Shown piece by piece: positions 44,114 to 55,318 of a DNA stretch of 64,000 nt. Numbering within the stretch: the first letter of the stretch is position 1; each line of letters begins with the position of its first letter. Origin of the DNA: Chalara sp. BL73. Lineage: Eukaryota; Ascomycota; Leotiomycetes; Helotiales. A model generated the notes under the pieces. The model was not told the DNA's origin, did not search any database, and saw only the letters and a list, made by a program, of their open reading frames with translations. The DNA lies in the NCBI GenBank assembly GCA_918026815.1, contig CAKJVC010000107.1:1-64000 (forward strand), read 5' to 3'. Position numbers and translations under genes: made by a program.

Positions 44114-44599
44114 TTTAGGGATGCTCAATTGAGTATGAATGTGAATGTATTGTGTGCTAGAAAGTGCAGATAAAGTGATGGGCGAACTGTTTCTGCATCG
44201 TAGCACCCTTTCTTATATACTATATGGAATATCTCACTGTTCACGCTACTCCAAGTTTCTGTCTTGTGTGCATATCAGATCCTCGGCGGCTATCTGAAGT
44301 TGGCGCGCGTTTACGGATAGGACTCAAGATACTGTATATCTTGGGCCAGCACCTAGAAAACTGATTTGCACTTTGAAGAAACAGGAAATAGTCTAACAGG
44401 GATTGACCAGGAATCGGCAAAAATGTCTGTGTAGCAAATTCGAAAACTAAGCATGTCAAAGTCACCCATTCCAATCAGTCAAGTTATGGCTAATGTGCAT
44501 GCTCATTCAAATGTTCAATCAATTCTAGTTACATTCTATATTAAGACTTGTACATAGGAAATAGACTCAAATTTAGAACAGCCATGGTTTCCCAATCCC

Positions 44600-45342
44600 T
44601 CATAGAGTGGAGTTGGAACAAGCACAATCGGTGTTAGGCACTTCAACCTTCAAAACTTCTCCGTGGGCCCAAGGCGCGGTCGGGCTGCTGGTTGCTATCG
44701 AGTCGCGCGTTTCTGTAGTCACAGTTGCCTTCCCTGTTGCCGCCGACTCGGGTGTTCCTGTAGTCGCAGTTGTCTTCCCTGTTGTTGCTGAATCCTGCGT
44801 TTGTGTAGTCGTCGACTCAGCTACGGAGCTTGGTATATTTGTCACGGTCCCTGATAGAGTGTCGACGATAGTAGCCACGCTAGTGGAAGAACCTTGAATA
44901 AAAGTAGAGAATGTGGTAACAGTGGCCGTGGGTCCTACACAGCCCATTTTACCTTGCTGCTGCGGGACTAATGCATTTATATCACCAGTGCCACCTTCAA
45001 TTACTGCCCGCGTACAGCTACTAACAGATTGATCGTCTGCACATTCCCTGTTTGACATCAGTAAGTCGCTGATGTCCACCAGCCGCCCTGACGGATGCAT
45101 TACCAGAGAATGGTCACAACCCCATTGGGGACTTCTATTGGAATATCTATAGACGCTTGTTGAAAGCCGAGACACGTTACGGGAGGTAGTGCAAATGTGA
45201 CAGCGAGAAAATCCTCGTCCGAAAAGGCAAGGGTGGCAGCGCATGGCCGGCCTTGTGGGTTATCAACACTACAAGGGGTGAGTTCGTCATTACTAAATTT
45301 TACTATCATCTTACGAGGCTGTAATGGAGTCTCCGGCGGCAA
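44600..45342 (-). CDS. Ser/Thr-rich, Cys-containing secreted-type protein; 5' end uncertain
   Basis: Exon 45,104-45,342 (or longer) joins exon 44,600-45,047 across a 56-nt intron (GTAATG...ACTGATG...CAG); the joint reads VTILW-ECADDQSVSSC and keeps frame, so no frameshift need be assumed. The first part has four Cys and a small-domain pattern; residues after about 130 are Thr/Ser-rich (TTQTQDSATTGKTTATTG), typical of cell-surface proteins. The true start is not settled: an ATG near 45,439 and a further 5' intron would supply one, and a signal peptide was not confirmed. No family recognised. Confidence 0.5.
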
Positions 45343-45804
45343 TTGTAGGAAGTGGAGAGAGCATGCAAATAGAGGGCGGCACTCTGGCCGAGACCATGCC
45401 GATCAACGCCATGGTATTCAATACTTTACGTGTAATTGATCCTTCCATTGTCTGTATTTAGCCTGCAATTGTTTAAGATATGAGTTTGAATGATATTGGG
45501 GCGGTTCGAGGGAAGGGACCTGTACTCTTATAGGCAGTACAATCCATGGACTGTCAGTCAATCAAATATGGGATACTGAATGTGGTATTTCACGCGGTAA
45601 GCTCGGGAAAACGGTAATCGTGAGTGGGCCTTGTGCCTATACAGGATATGGTTAGAATAGAACTGTTTCCTATCACTTTTACCGCCGCTTGAAAACGGTT
45701 AGCTACATTTTCAGCCACGCATTTTTGTTATAAATAAGGTACTAAACTGTTCACTTGCCATCTGATACCAATTAAAAAACGGTCCCGGAGCAACAGAATC
45801 AACT

Positions 45805-46289
45805 ATGGAATCTCGCGCACCAAATGATTTCGTTAAATATCCAGAAAGCGATCAGCAGCCACAGGCTGACATACTAGCTTACAATCCTGAATTCGACTGC
45901 AATATGACATTCATAACATTTGAGGAATTAGCCAAACTTCAGAAGTACAAAATCTGACCTGATGCAAGCTTTTAAGACTAACGGGATACAGTAGCCTGAA
46001 TGAGACTAATCGGAATGTTGCGGAAATCAAGCAGGTTTTAAAGGAGAACACGCTGAGAGAGAGGAATACGGAATTGGAGAATCAGGTCAGGAATCTGACA
46101 AATGAGCTTTTCAAGAATGAACTGGCATCAAATCGCATGGCAGTGGAGAGATTGGAAGAGCTTTGTACTAGTCTTGTTAAGGACGTGCAAAGACTGAAAG
46201 ATGATATGGGCTGTGATAGAGGGAGTGACAGGGGGAGTGACAGGGGGAGTGACAGGGGGAGTGACAGGGGAACTGAGGTTGAGGAATAA
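45805..46289 (+). CDS. small coiled-coil protein with GSDR repeats
   Basis: Two exons, 45,805-45,944 and 45,992-46,289; the 47-nt intron is GTACAA...GACTAAC...CAG, with a perfect branch site. Product 145 aa: a polar N-terminus, a long coiled coil (NTELENQVRNLTNELFKNEL and following heptads), then five tandem GSDR units (12-bp DNA repeat) and an acidic end. TATA box TATAAATA at 45,729. Function unknown. Confidence 0.6.
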
Positions 46290-46494
46290 GCGAGCTGGGG
46301 TGGAGCACGACTGAATAGTGGGGTTTAATGTTCAATAGTTCTTGATAAAGTGGGGCAAAACTTTGTGCCCTGCTTATATGCGAGTCACATTATGTCAATG
46401 CCAGACCCGACAGTTCGGTAACGAAATCATATTTGTGTATGGTAACCAATCACAACCTTTTCCGCGGTATCTTACCCTCGGAGGAATCGCCTAT

Positions 46495-47576
46495 TTAACG
46501 CGGCTCGGTCATATAATCCAATTGCTCAGTAAAGACTTCCCGAGCCATTTCCCGACTAGTGTTAAGGACGAAACGGCTCAACTCCAAAGGGGAGCCCTGC
46601 TGCAGGAATGGATTCTGCAAATTTGTTACCTTCCAAAAAAAAGACAAGCCATGATACCGTACAAACCTTCTGGATTTTCTCAAGGCTAACAGAATCTGAA
46701 AAGCACATTTCCCCGAAATCAAATAGCTGGTGGGATGGCGCAAACTTCACGTCAAAGCTTTTGCCACTGGGTAGCCAAGAAGCTAGATTGCTGTGACTGC
46801 TGATAGGCGTGCATGTCTCCGCATCGCGCGTAATCATGTGGCGGACTAGAGAAGCAAGAGCCCGGCGATCATCGTGTTGATTCCCATTAGTAACAAATTG
46901 TGGCATGACTCTGGATCCAAACGCTACTGCCAAGAGTCAACCTGAGCTCTATCTCATAGAGGATACGTGATACTCCGCCGCTTACATAACTTCACCTCTC
47001 CACTTGTGGTAATAAGAATATTCGAGGCTTGTACGCTTCCATAAATGACCCTAATTCCCTCAACAGAAGCATATTTCTCAATCTGAATAAGGGAACGGAT
47101 AACCTATTGGCATTAGGCGCAACGTAACATGAACCCAGGAACCAGCGTACCTGTTTGAGGACCTCAGCTATATGTACTTCTTGCAATGCTAAACTACAAT
47201 CAATGACTTCTGCCAACGAGACCGCATCAAGGTGCTCGGATGCTACGTAAACATTATTGTTATGAGTGAAGATGCCTTTAACCGTTACCAAAAATGGTTT
47301 GTTCCTTGACGAAATAGCCATTTCAGTCAATTTTTTCCGCACGACATTAAATGAGCCTTCGTGGCAGTATCGGACCACAGCATGTCGAGGCTCGTAGGTC
47401 GGCATTTTAAAGGTTGTCTTCAGGAACAGCACGCGTGTCGATCGACTCAAGGAGTAGTAAAGTGTAGCCTTGTGGTCAAAATCTGTCCAGCTCACATTTT
47501 CCCAAGGAGCGTCATCCTTTGTCGAGTCTTCCTGCCCAAGGAGCCCCCACCGTTTTGTTGTAGATGTGAGTGCCAT
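46495..47576 (-). CDS. protein kinase-like pseudokinase
   Basis: Four exons (47,151-47,576; 46,986-47,082; 46,667-46,926; 46,495-46,614) give 300 aa. All three introns (68, 59 and 52 nt) keep frame. The kinase C-lobe pattern is clear: hinge-like VYVASEHLDAVSLAEVI, a catalytic-loop equivalent VIYGSVQASNILITTSGEVK lacking the HRD Asp, and LLAFGSR where DFG is expected (Ala176). The C-lobe end is typical (EKIQKNPFLQQG). No glycine loop or clear Lys is seen in the N-lobe. Loss of both catalytic Asp residues points to a scaffold or sensor role rather than catalysis. It is transcribed divergently from the patatin gene, 311 bp apart, which suggests co-regulation. Confidence 0.7.
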
Positions 47577-47887
47577 GATTTGTGCGTTTCAACGAGATTC
47601 GAATTGGAATTAGTGTAATATTTATATTTAATTCTGGGATGTTATCAATTCCTGTTTGTGTGAGCACCAGAATTCATCAGGATGGTGTCTACTCAATTCT
47701 GCAAATTGGCTTACAAGATTCTGGAATCTATGTTCGGCTGCCAAGGCCAGATTAAAAATAGCGGAATAAAGACGGCTACACTGCCATTACGATCATATGA
47801 GAGCTCTTTTCGATCCTAAAACATTCGTCTTACTTTTTTTTCAATAATTTTTCCAAATCACCAGATAACTTCCTTCCTACTTCCAAT
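47577..47887. promoter_or_regulatory. shared divergent promoter region, pseudokinase / patatin
   Basis: 311 bp between two start codons facing away from each other. TATTTATATTTAATT at about 47,617 could serve the minus-strand gene and the T-rich stretch at 47,830-47,880 the plus-strand gene. Roles are inferred from position. Confidence 0.5.
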
Positions 47888-50800
47888 ATGGCATATTCCG
47901 ATACTCTATGGCTGTCCGTTCGAGCTGGACTCAAGGACTTGCTGCTTCAAGAACACCACCAGTCATACAACCTATTTCATTATTTTTACTCTGTTGATGA
48001 TCAGACTCCACAGCTGATTACAATGATTGGGGGACATGCAAAATCCGCTGCTATGCGCAAGATGCGTTTTGGCCGTCGCGAACAAGGTGGGATAAATGGA
48101 GAAATCCACCTTCGAAGAGACCAAAATACAGCAAAGGATGACGCTCCACTGCTCTTTGCAGATTGTGAGCTGCATGTGCCATCGAAAATAAGCCACGTGC
48201 AAGACGAAAGATTCCCAGGAGACGTTATTCGACGGCCGATGTTATGGTACAGTCGCGCGGGTCATCGAATGGATCCTGTAATTCTAGCTCATATGATCTA
48301 TGCCAAGCTTATCGCACCTTTCAGCAATGTGATATGCATTTTCTCGGACGACTTTGGTGGTTTGAATGCTGTGGCTGAGCTGTTGGCTTTATGGTTGATG
48401 AATTTCAGTAACCGTCCTGTAGATCTCCCTCTTGCAGCACAACCGCGGGTTCTTGTTCTCACTGCCGGACCGGATAACTCCGTTCTCGACGAAGAAGCGG
48501 TTACAAGGCGCTTTATAAGAAGTTTAGGGAGGGAAGCTGAAAAAAAGAATGGGTCGTTATCTGCTGCTTCAGACAAGAAAGCACGTACTACTGAGTTGGA
48601 CCGAGCTCTTGCACAGCAATTTGGCGGCATACGAGTCGTAAAAACGCCTCATGCTGAAGCTTCTACGAGAGCATGGAGGAATGTCAAGAGTCGGATCCTA
48701 CAAGAGTCCTATGAGTTACATGCAATGCGCGAACAATGTGGTGCTGCCTTCTCGGCAACGCATTTCAAATCATTTTTTCAAATGGCCAGTGATCACTTCT
48801 GCAATGATATAATCTCGCCGTTCAGCTTTATAAAGGCCTCACGCACTGCAAATCCTGTACCACCCAAAATATCAACTCACATAGCGAGCTTTACGAAGCA
48901 TGTAGACTCATCGCAACTTCTGAACTTTGCGGTTCCAGTGATTGCATGCGCGCTAGCGGTTGATTGTTATCCCAAAGGGATGCATGGTAAGCGTTCAGTG
49001 CACAACCCATTCTTAACTGCTGACTTCATAGCAGCATTTAATCCTGTCCTTGTCTTCCGTCACTTTTTTTATCAGATGTGTTTGAAAATAGATCCTCGAT
49101 CTAATGAGGGTGGCTCGCGCCAGTTTGGATATCAGCAAGTTGCCACGGCAATCGAAGTTGCCTTTTGTCAATACGCTTCCGAGATTATAGATCCATCAAT
49201 GGATGGGGTGTCAATGCACCAACGGGTGCTCGCAAAGTTCAAAGCGCTGTGGAAAGGCATTTTCAGTAATACTACTTGTTTGGCTTGCCTAGCAAGTTGT
49301 CCGGAGAATAGTCTAACATGTCACCATTCTCTATGCACCGTATGTACCAGAGTGTTTGGTCGATCGACGGAGGAGGAGCCATGGACTATCCATCTAGATA
49401 GCTGCCCACTCTGTTGCGAGAGGAACTTGGTTGTTTTTTACCTCAAACCGGACACAGCAGGAGTAAGGGCAATGATCGTGGAGGGAGGCGGCATTAAAGG
49501 CATAATTCCATTGTCGTTTTTGAAGGAACTAGAACACGCTATTGGACTGCCAATGAACATCCCAGAACATTTTGATATCGCATTCGGGAGTAGCTCAGGT
49601 GAGTAAGAAGAATCCTGCTAATGCTTTTGTTCCTCATGGTTTATGATAGGAGCTTTAATTGTCCTTGGGCTTTTCTTTAACCGCTGGTCCGTTGCCGAAT
49701 GCAATCGGCAGTTTAAAAAACTTTCCGGCCTTGTGTTCTCGCAACGGAAGTGTTTCGGAATTCCCTTTTCATCACTTGGTGGCCTGCACCGATTCTTTGA
49801 TCTCCTGTTATCATTTACAACAGACAGCAAATATAGCTCTAGTGGAATCAGTAAAGTCTTAAAAGACGTGTACCCTGAGGGGCAAAACTTTTTCGAGACT
49901 CACGGTGGGGGAAGTAAAGTGGGAATTGTAGCTACCACAACGGATGATTCGTCGACTTGCCTTTTCACAAACTACAATGGCCCAGAGAATCGCTCACTAA
50001 ACTGCGGTAAGAGAAAGGAATTCATAAACAGTAGGTAACTAAACGAAAGTTACTAGGTTACAGATTAGTGCGACCAGCAAATGCCAGGAAGGAAATCGCT
50101 GTATGGCAAGCGTACGTTATCTCATTTTTGCTAGAGATCTAGCTAACTTTATTTAGAGCACGAGCTAGTACAGCGGCCCCTACGTAAGCTTTGGCTATTA
50201 ACTCTTTGGTATTCGCTAACTGTATCAGATATTTCAAGTCTTATCAAGGTTATCAAGACGGTGGCCTTAGTGGACACAATAATCCCATCAACTTAGCGCT
50301 GTGGGAACAAGATACTATATGGGCCCGTGATAAAAAACATCCCGACATAGTCCTATCTCTTGGAACGGGATTCAAAAGAAGCCCCAGCACAACCCATGGA
50401 GAAACGGAAAGATTATCCTTTTTCCAAGGTACATTTGTTCCACGGCTTTTTCGTTCTTTCATGAACTTTTTCGTTGGGGAGACTCGATGGCAAGAGCTTC
50501 AAAATACGTTATCGCCACGCAATCAAGAAAGATATCACCGGTTAAATATTGAGTTCTATGAGAATGAGCCAGAACTCGATGATGTCAAAGCAATAACAGG
50601 CTTAGAACAACAAACTAAGTTCGCGTCGTCTTCTAGCGATGCGATTAGAAGCTGTGCAGATAATCTCCTCGCGTCTCTCTTTTATATGAAGTTACAAGCA
50701 CTTCCAGAATTTACTCAGTCGTTCTTTGTGTGCAAAGCTACGATACTTTGCCGTCTAGGCCCATCACACAGAGCCTTGAGAGTATTGGTCAAACTTTTAA

Positions 50801-51120
50801 AAGATTCGAATGCTCAATTCTATGCAGATTTTGAACATTCAGTACCGTGCGTCAATCCACAAGCTTCTGAGTCGATAGAAAATGGGAAGCCTTTTTCAAG
50901 AGAGATTACCTTCCGGGTAATGTCACTACAGGATGTAGTGGACGTGAAAATAGATGGTATTACACAACGAGCTCACAGTATTAGTAATTGCCCTTATAAG
51001 CTCGAAACAGTGATAAAAGACCAACGACTAGACTGCGTATTCGGAAGTAGAAAAAGTAATAAAAGGACATCGCCATTCGTTGGCCAAAACACCATGAAAC
51101 GAGTTAGATTTAGACGCTAG
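47888..51120 (+). CDS. RING-like/patatin phospholipase, large fungal type
   Basis: Five exons (47,888-49,598; 49,650-50,006; 50,069-50,111; 50,157-50,183; 50,229-51,120) give 1,009 aa; all joints keep frame. Residues 1-460 are an N-terminal region with FSDDFGGLNAVAELLALW, seen in large fungal patatins. Residues 464-515 hold a Cys/His cluster (CLACLASC, CHHSLCTVC, CPLCC) like a RING finger. The patatin domain has the oxyanion loop GGGIKG (533-538), nucleophile motif FGSSSG (566-571) and catalytic Asp in DGGLSGHNNP (723). It should hydrolyse acyl lipids; related patatins act as effectors in NLR systems. The two very small exons make hand joining less certain between residues 690 and 715. Confidence 0.82.
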
Positions 51121-51132
51121 ACTAGAATTTGA

Positions 51133-51600
51133 TTATATCATGTTTCCGATTCCCTTTTCGGAAATTCTAAGCTCCAAGTCTGCTTGATACATCCCCCACT
51201 CTTCGTCCGCCATCTTTTCGGTAGTCTCCATCACCGCTAGGCTTTCTTGAATCTTCGAGACACCAGAAGCGATTTCCATCATAACCTCTTTAGAGCAACG
51301 AGCAATTTTACGATAGCGCTTTACTTGGCGTATCCAGCTATCTAATTGTGACTTTATATGCTCAACTTCGTTACTAATCGACTCTTTTTCATCTTTCAAA
51401 GTGTCGATTTCTTGTCGGAGAACTTTATCTTCACATCGAAGCATTTCAGCCTCTCTTCTCAAAGTTATTTCATTCCTTTTCAACAGCCTATTTTTTCTTT
51501 CAATCGCTCTGATCTTGTCTCTGAGCGTGTTATTCTCGAATTCTAGTACAGATATCATTTCAGTCCCTGGTGTTAGCGGGAGGGCTTTATTTTCTTGCAT
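51133..51600 (-). CDS. coiled-coil protein, unknown function
   Basis: 155 aa, almost entirely heptad-rich (LRDKIRAIERKNRLLKRNE; LRQEIDTLKDEKESISNEV), with no recognised domain. A TATA box on the minus strand at 51,651-51,660 lies only 21 bp from the in-frame ATG at 51,630, so the ATG at 51,600 is preferred. Its stop codon lies 12 bp from that of the patatin gene (convergent, tail to tail), so the transcripts probably overlap. Confidence 0.6.
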   Translation of the reverse strand: MQENKALPLTPGTEMISVLEFENNTLRDKIRAIERKNRLLKRNEITLRREAEMLRCEDKVLRQEIDTLKDEKESISNEVEHIKSQLDSWIRQVKRYRKIARCSKEVMMEIASGVSKIQESLAVMETTEKMADEEWGMYQADLELRISEKGIGNMI

Positions 51601-51804
51601 TTTGTGAGAATGAAAGTGACTGTCATTCATTTCCAGTTGGGCGCAAAGCTTATTTATATAATTCTCTACAGTTATAGAAGGAAGGGAACGGTTATCGTGT
51701 TTTTATCCACTTTTCCTTGGGTAGGGCTTGGCACTTTTGTTCTTTTGATCATTATAAATAGGCTGCACCTTTTAACCACACTCATAATAGTTCGAACAGA
51801 AACC

Positions 51805-52023
51805 ATGGATAATAAGCAAAGCCTACCTTATTTGAAATCGATCCAGCGATTTTTTTCCAGTTACAAGTCAAAATCAAACCTTGCAATTAAGCAAAAGAAA
51901 GCTATGAACTATATACTGAAAACTGTAACTAGACCAGACAGGTCAACAATGTTAGAGCTATCGACAACCCAAAAAAGAGAGCACAACTTAATTCTAAAAT
52001 ATGCCGATTCTTTGGATGCATAG
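51805..52023 (+). CDS. 72-aa basic small protein, tentative
   Basis: ATG in good context (GAAACCATGG) 45 bp after a TATAAATA box (51,753-51,760). The product is Lys/Ser-rich and helical (SKSNLAIKQKKAMNYILK). It ends at TAG; a downstream GTAAGA...CACTGAC...CAG intron would also give an immediate stop. No homologue known to me. Divergent from the coiled-coil gene on its left. Confidence 0.4.
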   Translation: MDNKQSLPYLKSIQRFFSSYKSKSNLAIKQKKAMNYILKTVTRPDRSTMLELSTTQKREHNLILKYADSLDA

Positions 52024-52467
52024 TAAGACATGTTAGTGACTTGTACTTGCTTGCTTGTAACTACACTGACCCAATATGCAGAAATTCAAAATCAATCACA
52101 TGCGAAGGATTGTGGGCTTGGCAAAGAAGCTCATTATATCCAATCAACGCCTAAAGATGCCATCTCCTGGAGATGTCTTTTATTGAATATTACTGGAGAT
52201 GCAGGCGCCGGCACTTATCTCTATCTGGTCAAATTTACTTAATATAATTATTGTATTTGAAACTATATTGTGCATTATTGTAATTTGTGTAACTGTTTGT
52301 GGATTAACCCAGATTAACATCTTCATAACAAGCACATAAACCGTTTGTTGAACATCTACTGCCCTTTTTGGCTCAATCATCTAGGGATATATTTAGTGCT
52401 TTCATTCTATACTATCTAGACTACCGAGCTCGAATACTGCAATCACAAGGAACATCATATTTCTTAG
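52024..52467. other. intergenic, no gene seen
   Basis: AT-rich. It contains the near-palindrome GATGCCATCTCCTGGAGATGT at 52,156-52,176. Confidence 0.5.
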
Positions 52468-53040
52468 TCAAACTCTGCGTGCTTTGTGAGTCATGATAGC
52501 CCGATTAACATCAGCCTCAATACGCCTATCCTCTAAATTTACCCACCAATCCACTACAATATCTGCCATGTCTGGAAGTGAAAAAACTAAGTCTTTTTCC
52601 ACTTGGGACAAAGAAACGCCATCGTTGTTGCGGTTTTTGGTCCAGCTGTGGAGGGCTCGCAAGATTATCTCCATCTCCTCTGCAAATACCCGCCCCTTGA
52701 CGCGTTTGCCTTTTTCGGTAGAGGTGGTGTTGTTGGATGAGACAGCAATTGGACACTGGGTCGTTGGTGAATTTTCTTGTATGGCCGACGGTGCAGTCTC
52801 CTCCTCCGGAATGGTGAGCAGCATTTTGAAAGGGGGGTAAACATTCCCTGAGCGGCTGGATTGGGCTTGGGTGAAAGTGTCATCCAGAAGTGGTTTGTGT
52901 GACGGGCTTGAGGCCTTGAAATCGCTGTTTGGGCCTTCTGGTAGTTGGTCGTCACGATAGTAATGGCCATCTGTTGCGAGAGCATTCGACGATAGCTCTT
53001 GATACTTGCTCCTATCTTTAACACGGAAAAATCGTGACAT
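52468..53040 (-). CDS. 190-aa hydrophilic protein, unknown function
   Basis: ATG 53,040 starts MSRFFRVKDRSKYQEL. The middle is Pro/Ser/Thr-rich and probably disordered. The C-terminal 70 residues look folded (VFAEEMEIILRALHSWTKN; LPDMADIVVDWWVNLEDRRI) with three Trp. A TATAAGG element near 53,128 fits this start. No family recognised. Confidence 0.5.
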   Translation of the reverse strand: MSRFFRVKDRSKYQELSSNALATDGHYYRDDQLPEGPNSDFKASSPSHKPLLDDTFTQAQSSRSGNVYPPFKMLLTIPEEETAPSAIQENSPTTQCPIAVSSNNTTSTEKGKRVKGRVFAEEMEIILRALHSWTKNRNNDGVSLSQVEKDLVFSLPDMADIVVDWWVNLEDRRIEADVNRAIMTHKARRV

Positions 53041-53811
53041 TGCGGTGTGAATGTTTAGACTGGTTAATAGTTTTAGAGTATAGAGAAGATGGGAAGCGCC
53101 ATGTTTAGACACGAATTATCTCGCCTTATATCTTGCTTCGGTGATCCATCCCTGTTTTGAGTAGAAAATTGATTCTTGAACTCCCTAATTTTAGAGCTGT
53201 AAACTAACTGAAATCAAATACCGGTTAGAAGTTAAAAATTGTCAACTGAAAGTTGGCCACTGATTAACTTCAGCGTGCCTACGAGAAATGCGCTCGTTTA
53301 TGCATACAAGGTCAGGGGCAAACCATTCAGCTGGTAGCCAATGATATTGAAGGGGGATCGCGCTGGTGCCAATGCAACTTTAGCCCGCATAATGCATGGG
53401 CAGGGTGGGGCTAGTCAGCCTACGGCCGGAGTTCGTCATCCTGGATGCTATGTGTAGCCGTCGTTTTCAAGGTTGACCCACGATATTATTGCATCTTTTG
53501 TGTGCTTTGAAATCAAACTACACCAGGATCACCGGTGAAAGCACCAAAATTGTACATGGTAGCATTTCGACTGCAGGAAGTGCGCGGTTAAAAGTAATAT
53601 AGCGATGGCTACAGCGGCAAACAGGATACACTTGTTATCTTTCAATGAGTAATAACCCCGGCCTAGCGAACGCTCGGTTATATTCACGAGATTGGGATAC
53701 GGTTTCCTGTATATTGAAAGTTCGGTGTCCTATCAGCCGATATGCCAAAGTGCTTAGTTTACATATCTAGCTATCAAATCCGGAATATTCTTCAAAACGT
53801 TTGTGGTCGCC
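53041..53811. other. intergenic, no gene seen
   Basis: Unique-looking sequence of average composition. No open frame, repeat or RNA gene could be supported. Confidence 0.5.
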
Positions 53812-54618
53812 ATGTTGAAAGCTATTATGCTTTGTTATGAGCCAGTGAGAAGTGCTCTGATGTCTTTTCTTTATCCCGTTGACATCGTATCACTTACTAC
53901 TGCCCTCGAAATTGATCCTTCTCCAGTCGAGAGATCTGTTAATGCAAATCCTCTCCTTCAAGTTTTTACGTCTCTTCAATGGGTACCCACTTTACGAGAG
54001 CAGGAAATCTCGGTAATACTTATTGGCAAAGATCTTATCCAACTGGAAAAAGCTATACGCAACTGGGATTTTGACGCTGTCCCAAAAAGGCTCGCATTAT
54101 TAGTTGGGATATATGATGCGGTCAGTCTCAATCCAGTGCAGTTCGCGGATATCGAGCGGTGGGAAACCTTTATGGAGGGCTATATCATTGGAAATACGTG
54201 CTGGAGTGCTGGACGCAATCTTAATTTGGTGCCAACAGAGCAAAGTATTTTCCAGTTTCTGGGGACCCCATGGTGGTGGAACGGAACAATAAGCGACAGG
54301 ACGGTGTCGCAAGGTATTGACACTAATGAGATACGAATATGCCTTGTATCTTCCAAGTCGTGGAAGATCGTACTGAACGAAGAATGGACCGATCAATTGC
54401 TTTCTACCAAGTCTCTTGAGGCTCAGGAATCCGGATTCGAGACTTGTTCTGTCGATATCAGTAGTCAGTATCCAAAGTTCAGGAAAGTGCAAAGTAATAG
54501 ATGGACGTATGGAATTCCGGAAATTCTCTCAAAAACGAGTAGCAGTCATGGGATCTCATTATATTCAAGCTCTCTGAGAATCGCTCTTACAATACCCATA
54601 ACATGTACTTCTACTTAA
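53812..54618 (+). CDS. F-box-like fungal protein, tentative
   Basis: 268 aa from the ATG at 53,812, intronless. The N-terminal VRSALMSFLYPVDIVSLTTAL resembles the F-box-like start of a common family of fungal proteins, followed by the family's VILIGKDLIQLEKAIRNW block and an Ile/Leu-rich remainder. If correct it would be a substrate adaptor for an SCF ubiquitin ligase; I hold this loosely because the F-box match is short. The frame is intact. Confidence 0.5.
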   Translation: MLKAIMLCYEPVRSALMSFLYPVDIVSLTTALEIDPSPVERSVNANPLLQVFTSLQWVPTLREQEISVILIGKDLIQLEKAIRNWDFDAVPKRLALLVGIYDAVSLNPVQFADIERWETFMEGYIIGNTCWSAGRNLNLVPTEQSIFQFLGTPWWWNGTISDRTVSQGIDTNEIRICLVSSKSWKIVLNEEWTDQLLSTKSLEAQESGFETCSVDISSQYPKFRKVQSNRWTYGIPEILSKTSSSHGISLYSSSLRIALTIPITCTST

Positions 54619-54883
54619 TGAAGAATGGAGAGAGATATGAAAGAGCCGAGACCGAGACCAGGATCTTAGTTATTAAACGTAATAAAAAGCGGATTATACG
54701 CGCACTTTTTCTGTACGCAACCTTGCCGGTTCTTATTTTGCATGTAACCTTGCAGCCTCTTGCATAATGTCAGGCAACGCTTTTATCAGTGGTCCCCTCA
54801 ACCTACCTTCCTCACACCCGTCTTCATTCTTCAACCAACTCATCCGCCTATACATCGCAACTAGCCAGATTATCAAAATAGCT

Positions 54884-55045
54884 ATGGACGCCGCCTCTGT
54901 CTTTTTAACGCTTTTGGTGTTTCCTCTGCTGGCATTCTTCGTCATTTACGTAACTAAAGGTTTGTCGTCTTTAAAAGTCTGGAATTCTAGCAATTAACTT
55001 TCGATCGCAGAAGACTTTCTTTCATGGCGGAAGCATGCAAAGTAA
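54884..55045 (+). CDS. 36-aa single-pass membrane microprotein, tentative
   Basis: Exons 54,884-54,959 and 55,011-55,045; the intron GTTTGT...ATTAACT...GCAG is 51 nt. The product starts MDAASVFLTLLVFPLLAFFV, a single hydrophobic helix, then a short charged tail EDFLSWRKHAK. The upstream 100 bp is pyrimidine-rich as in fungal leaders, which favours this ATG over the in-frame one at 54,767. It could be the first exons of a longer gene. Confidence 0.33.
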
Positions 55046-55318
55046 TGCCTGCGACGAACTTCAATCGCCTTAGCTTACTAAGAAGCGCGGTATTGCTATT
55101 GTGGTCTGGATAGTGCGCATCATGTCCGTGGACAAGGCATTCGAAGAGCAAGAAGATCTGATACTGATCCAAGCGGCAAAGACGACGGAAGCCATTTTTG
55201 TTCCCGAGCAGTCTCTTATCAGAATTCGGACTACGATGCTCTAGTCCTAGAAACATGCGATCGCTTTCAGACATTCCAAGGAACGCAACGGCGCGTTAAC
55301 GTGTGTATATTTATTGAT

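Noticed and set aside
45100..45244. Apparent frameshift between two overlapping minus-strand frames in the Ser/Thr-rich gene
   Set aside because: A consensus 56-nt intron (GTAATG...CAG) joins the frames cleanly, so no frameshift is needed.
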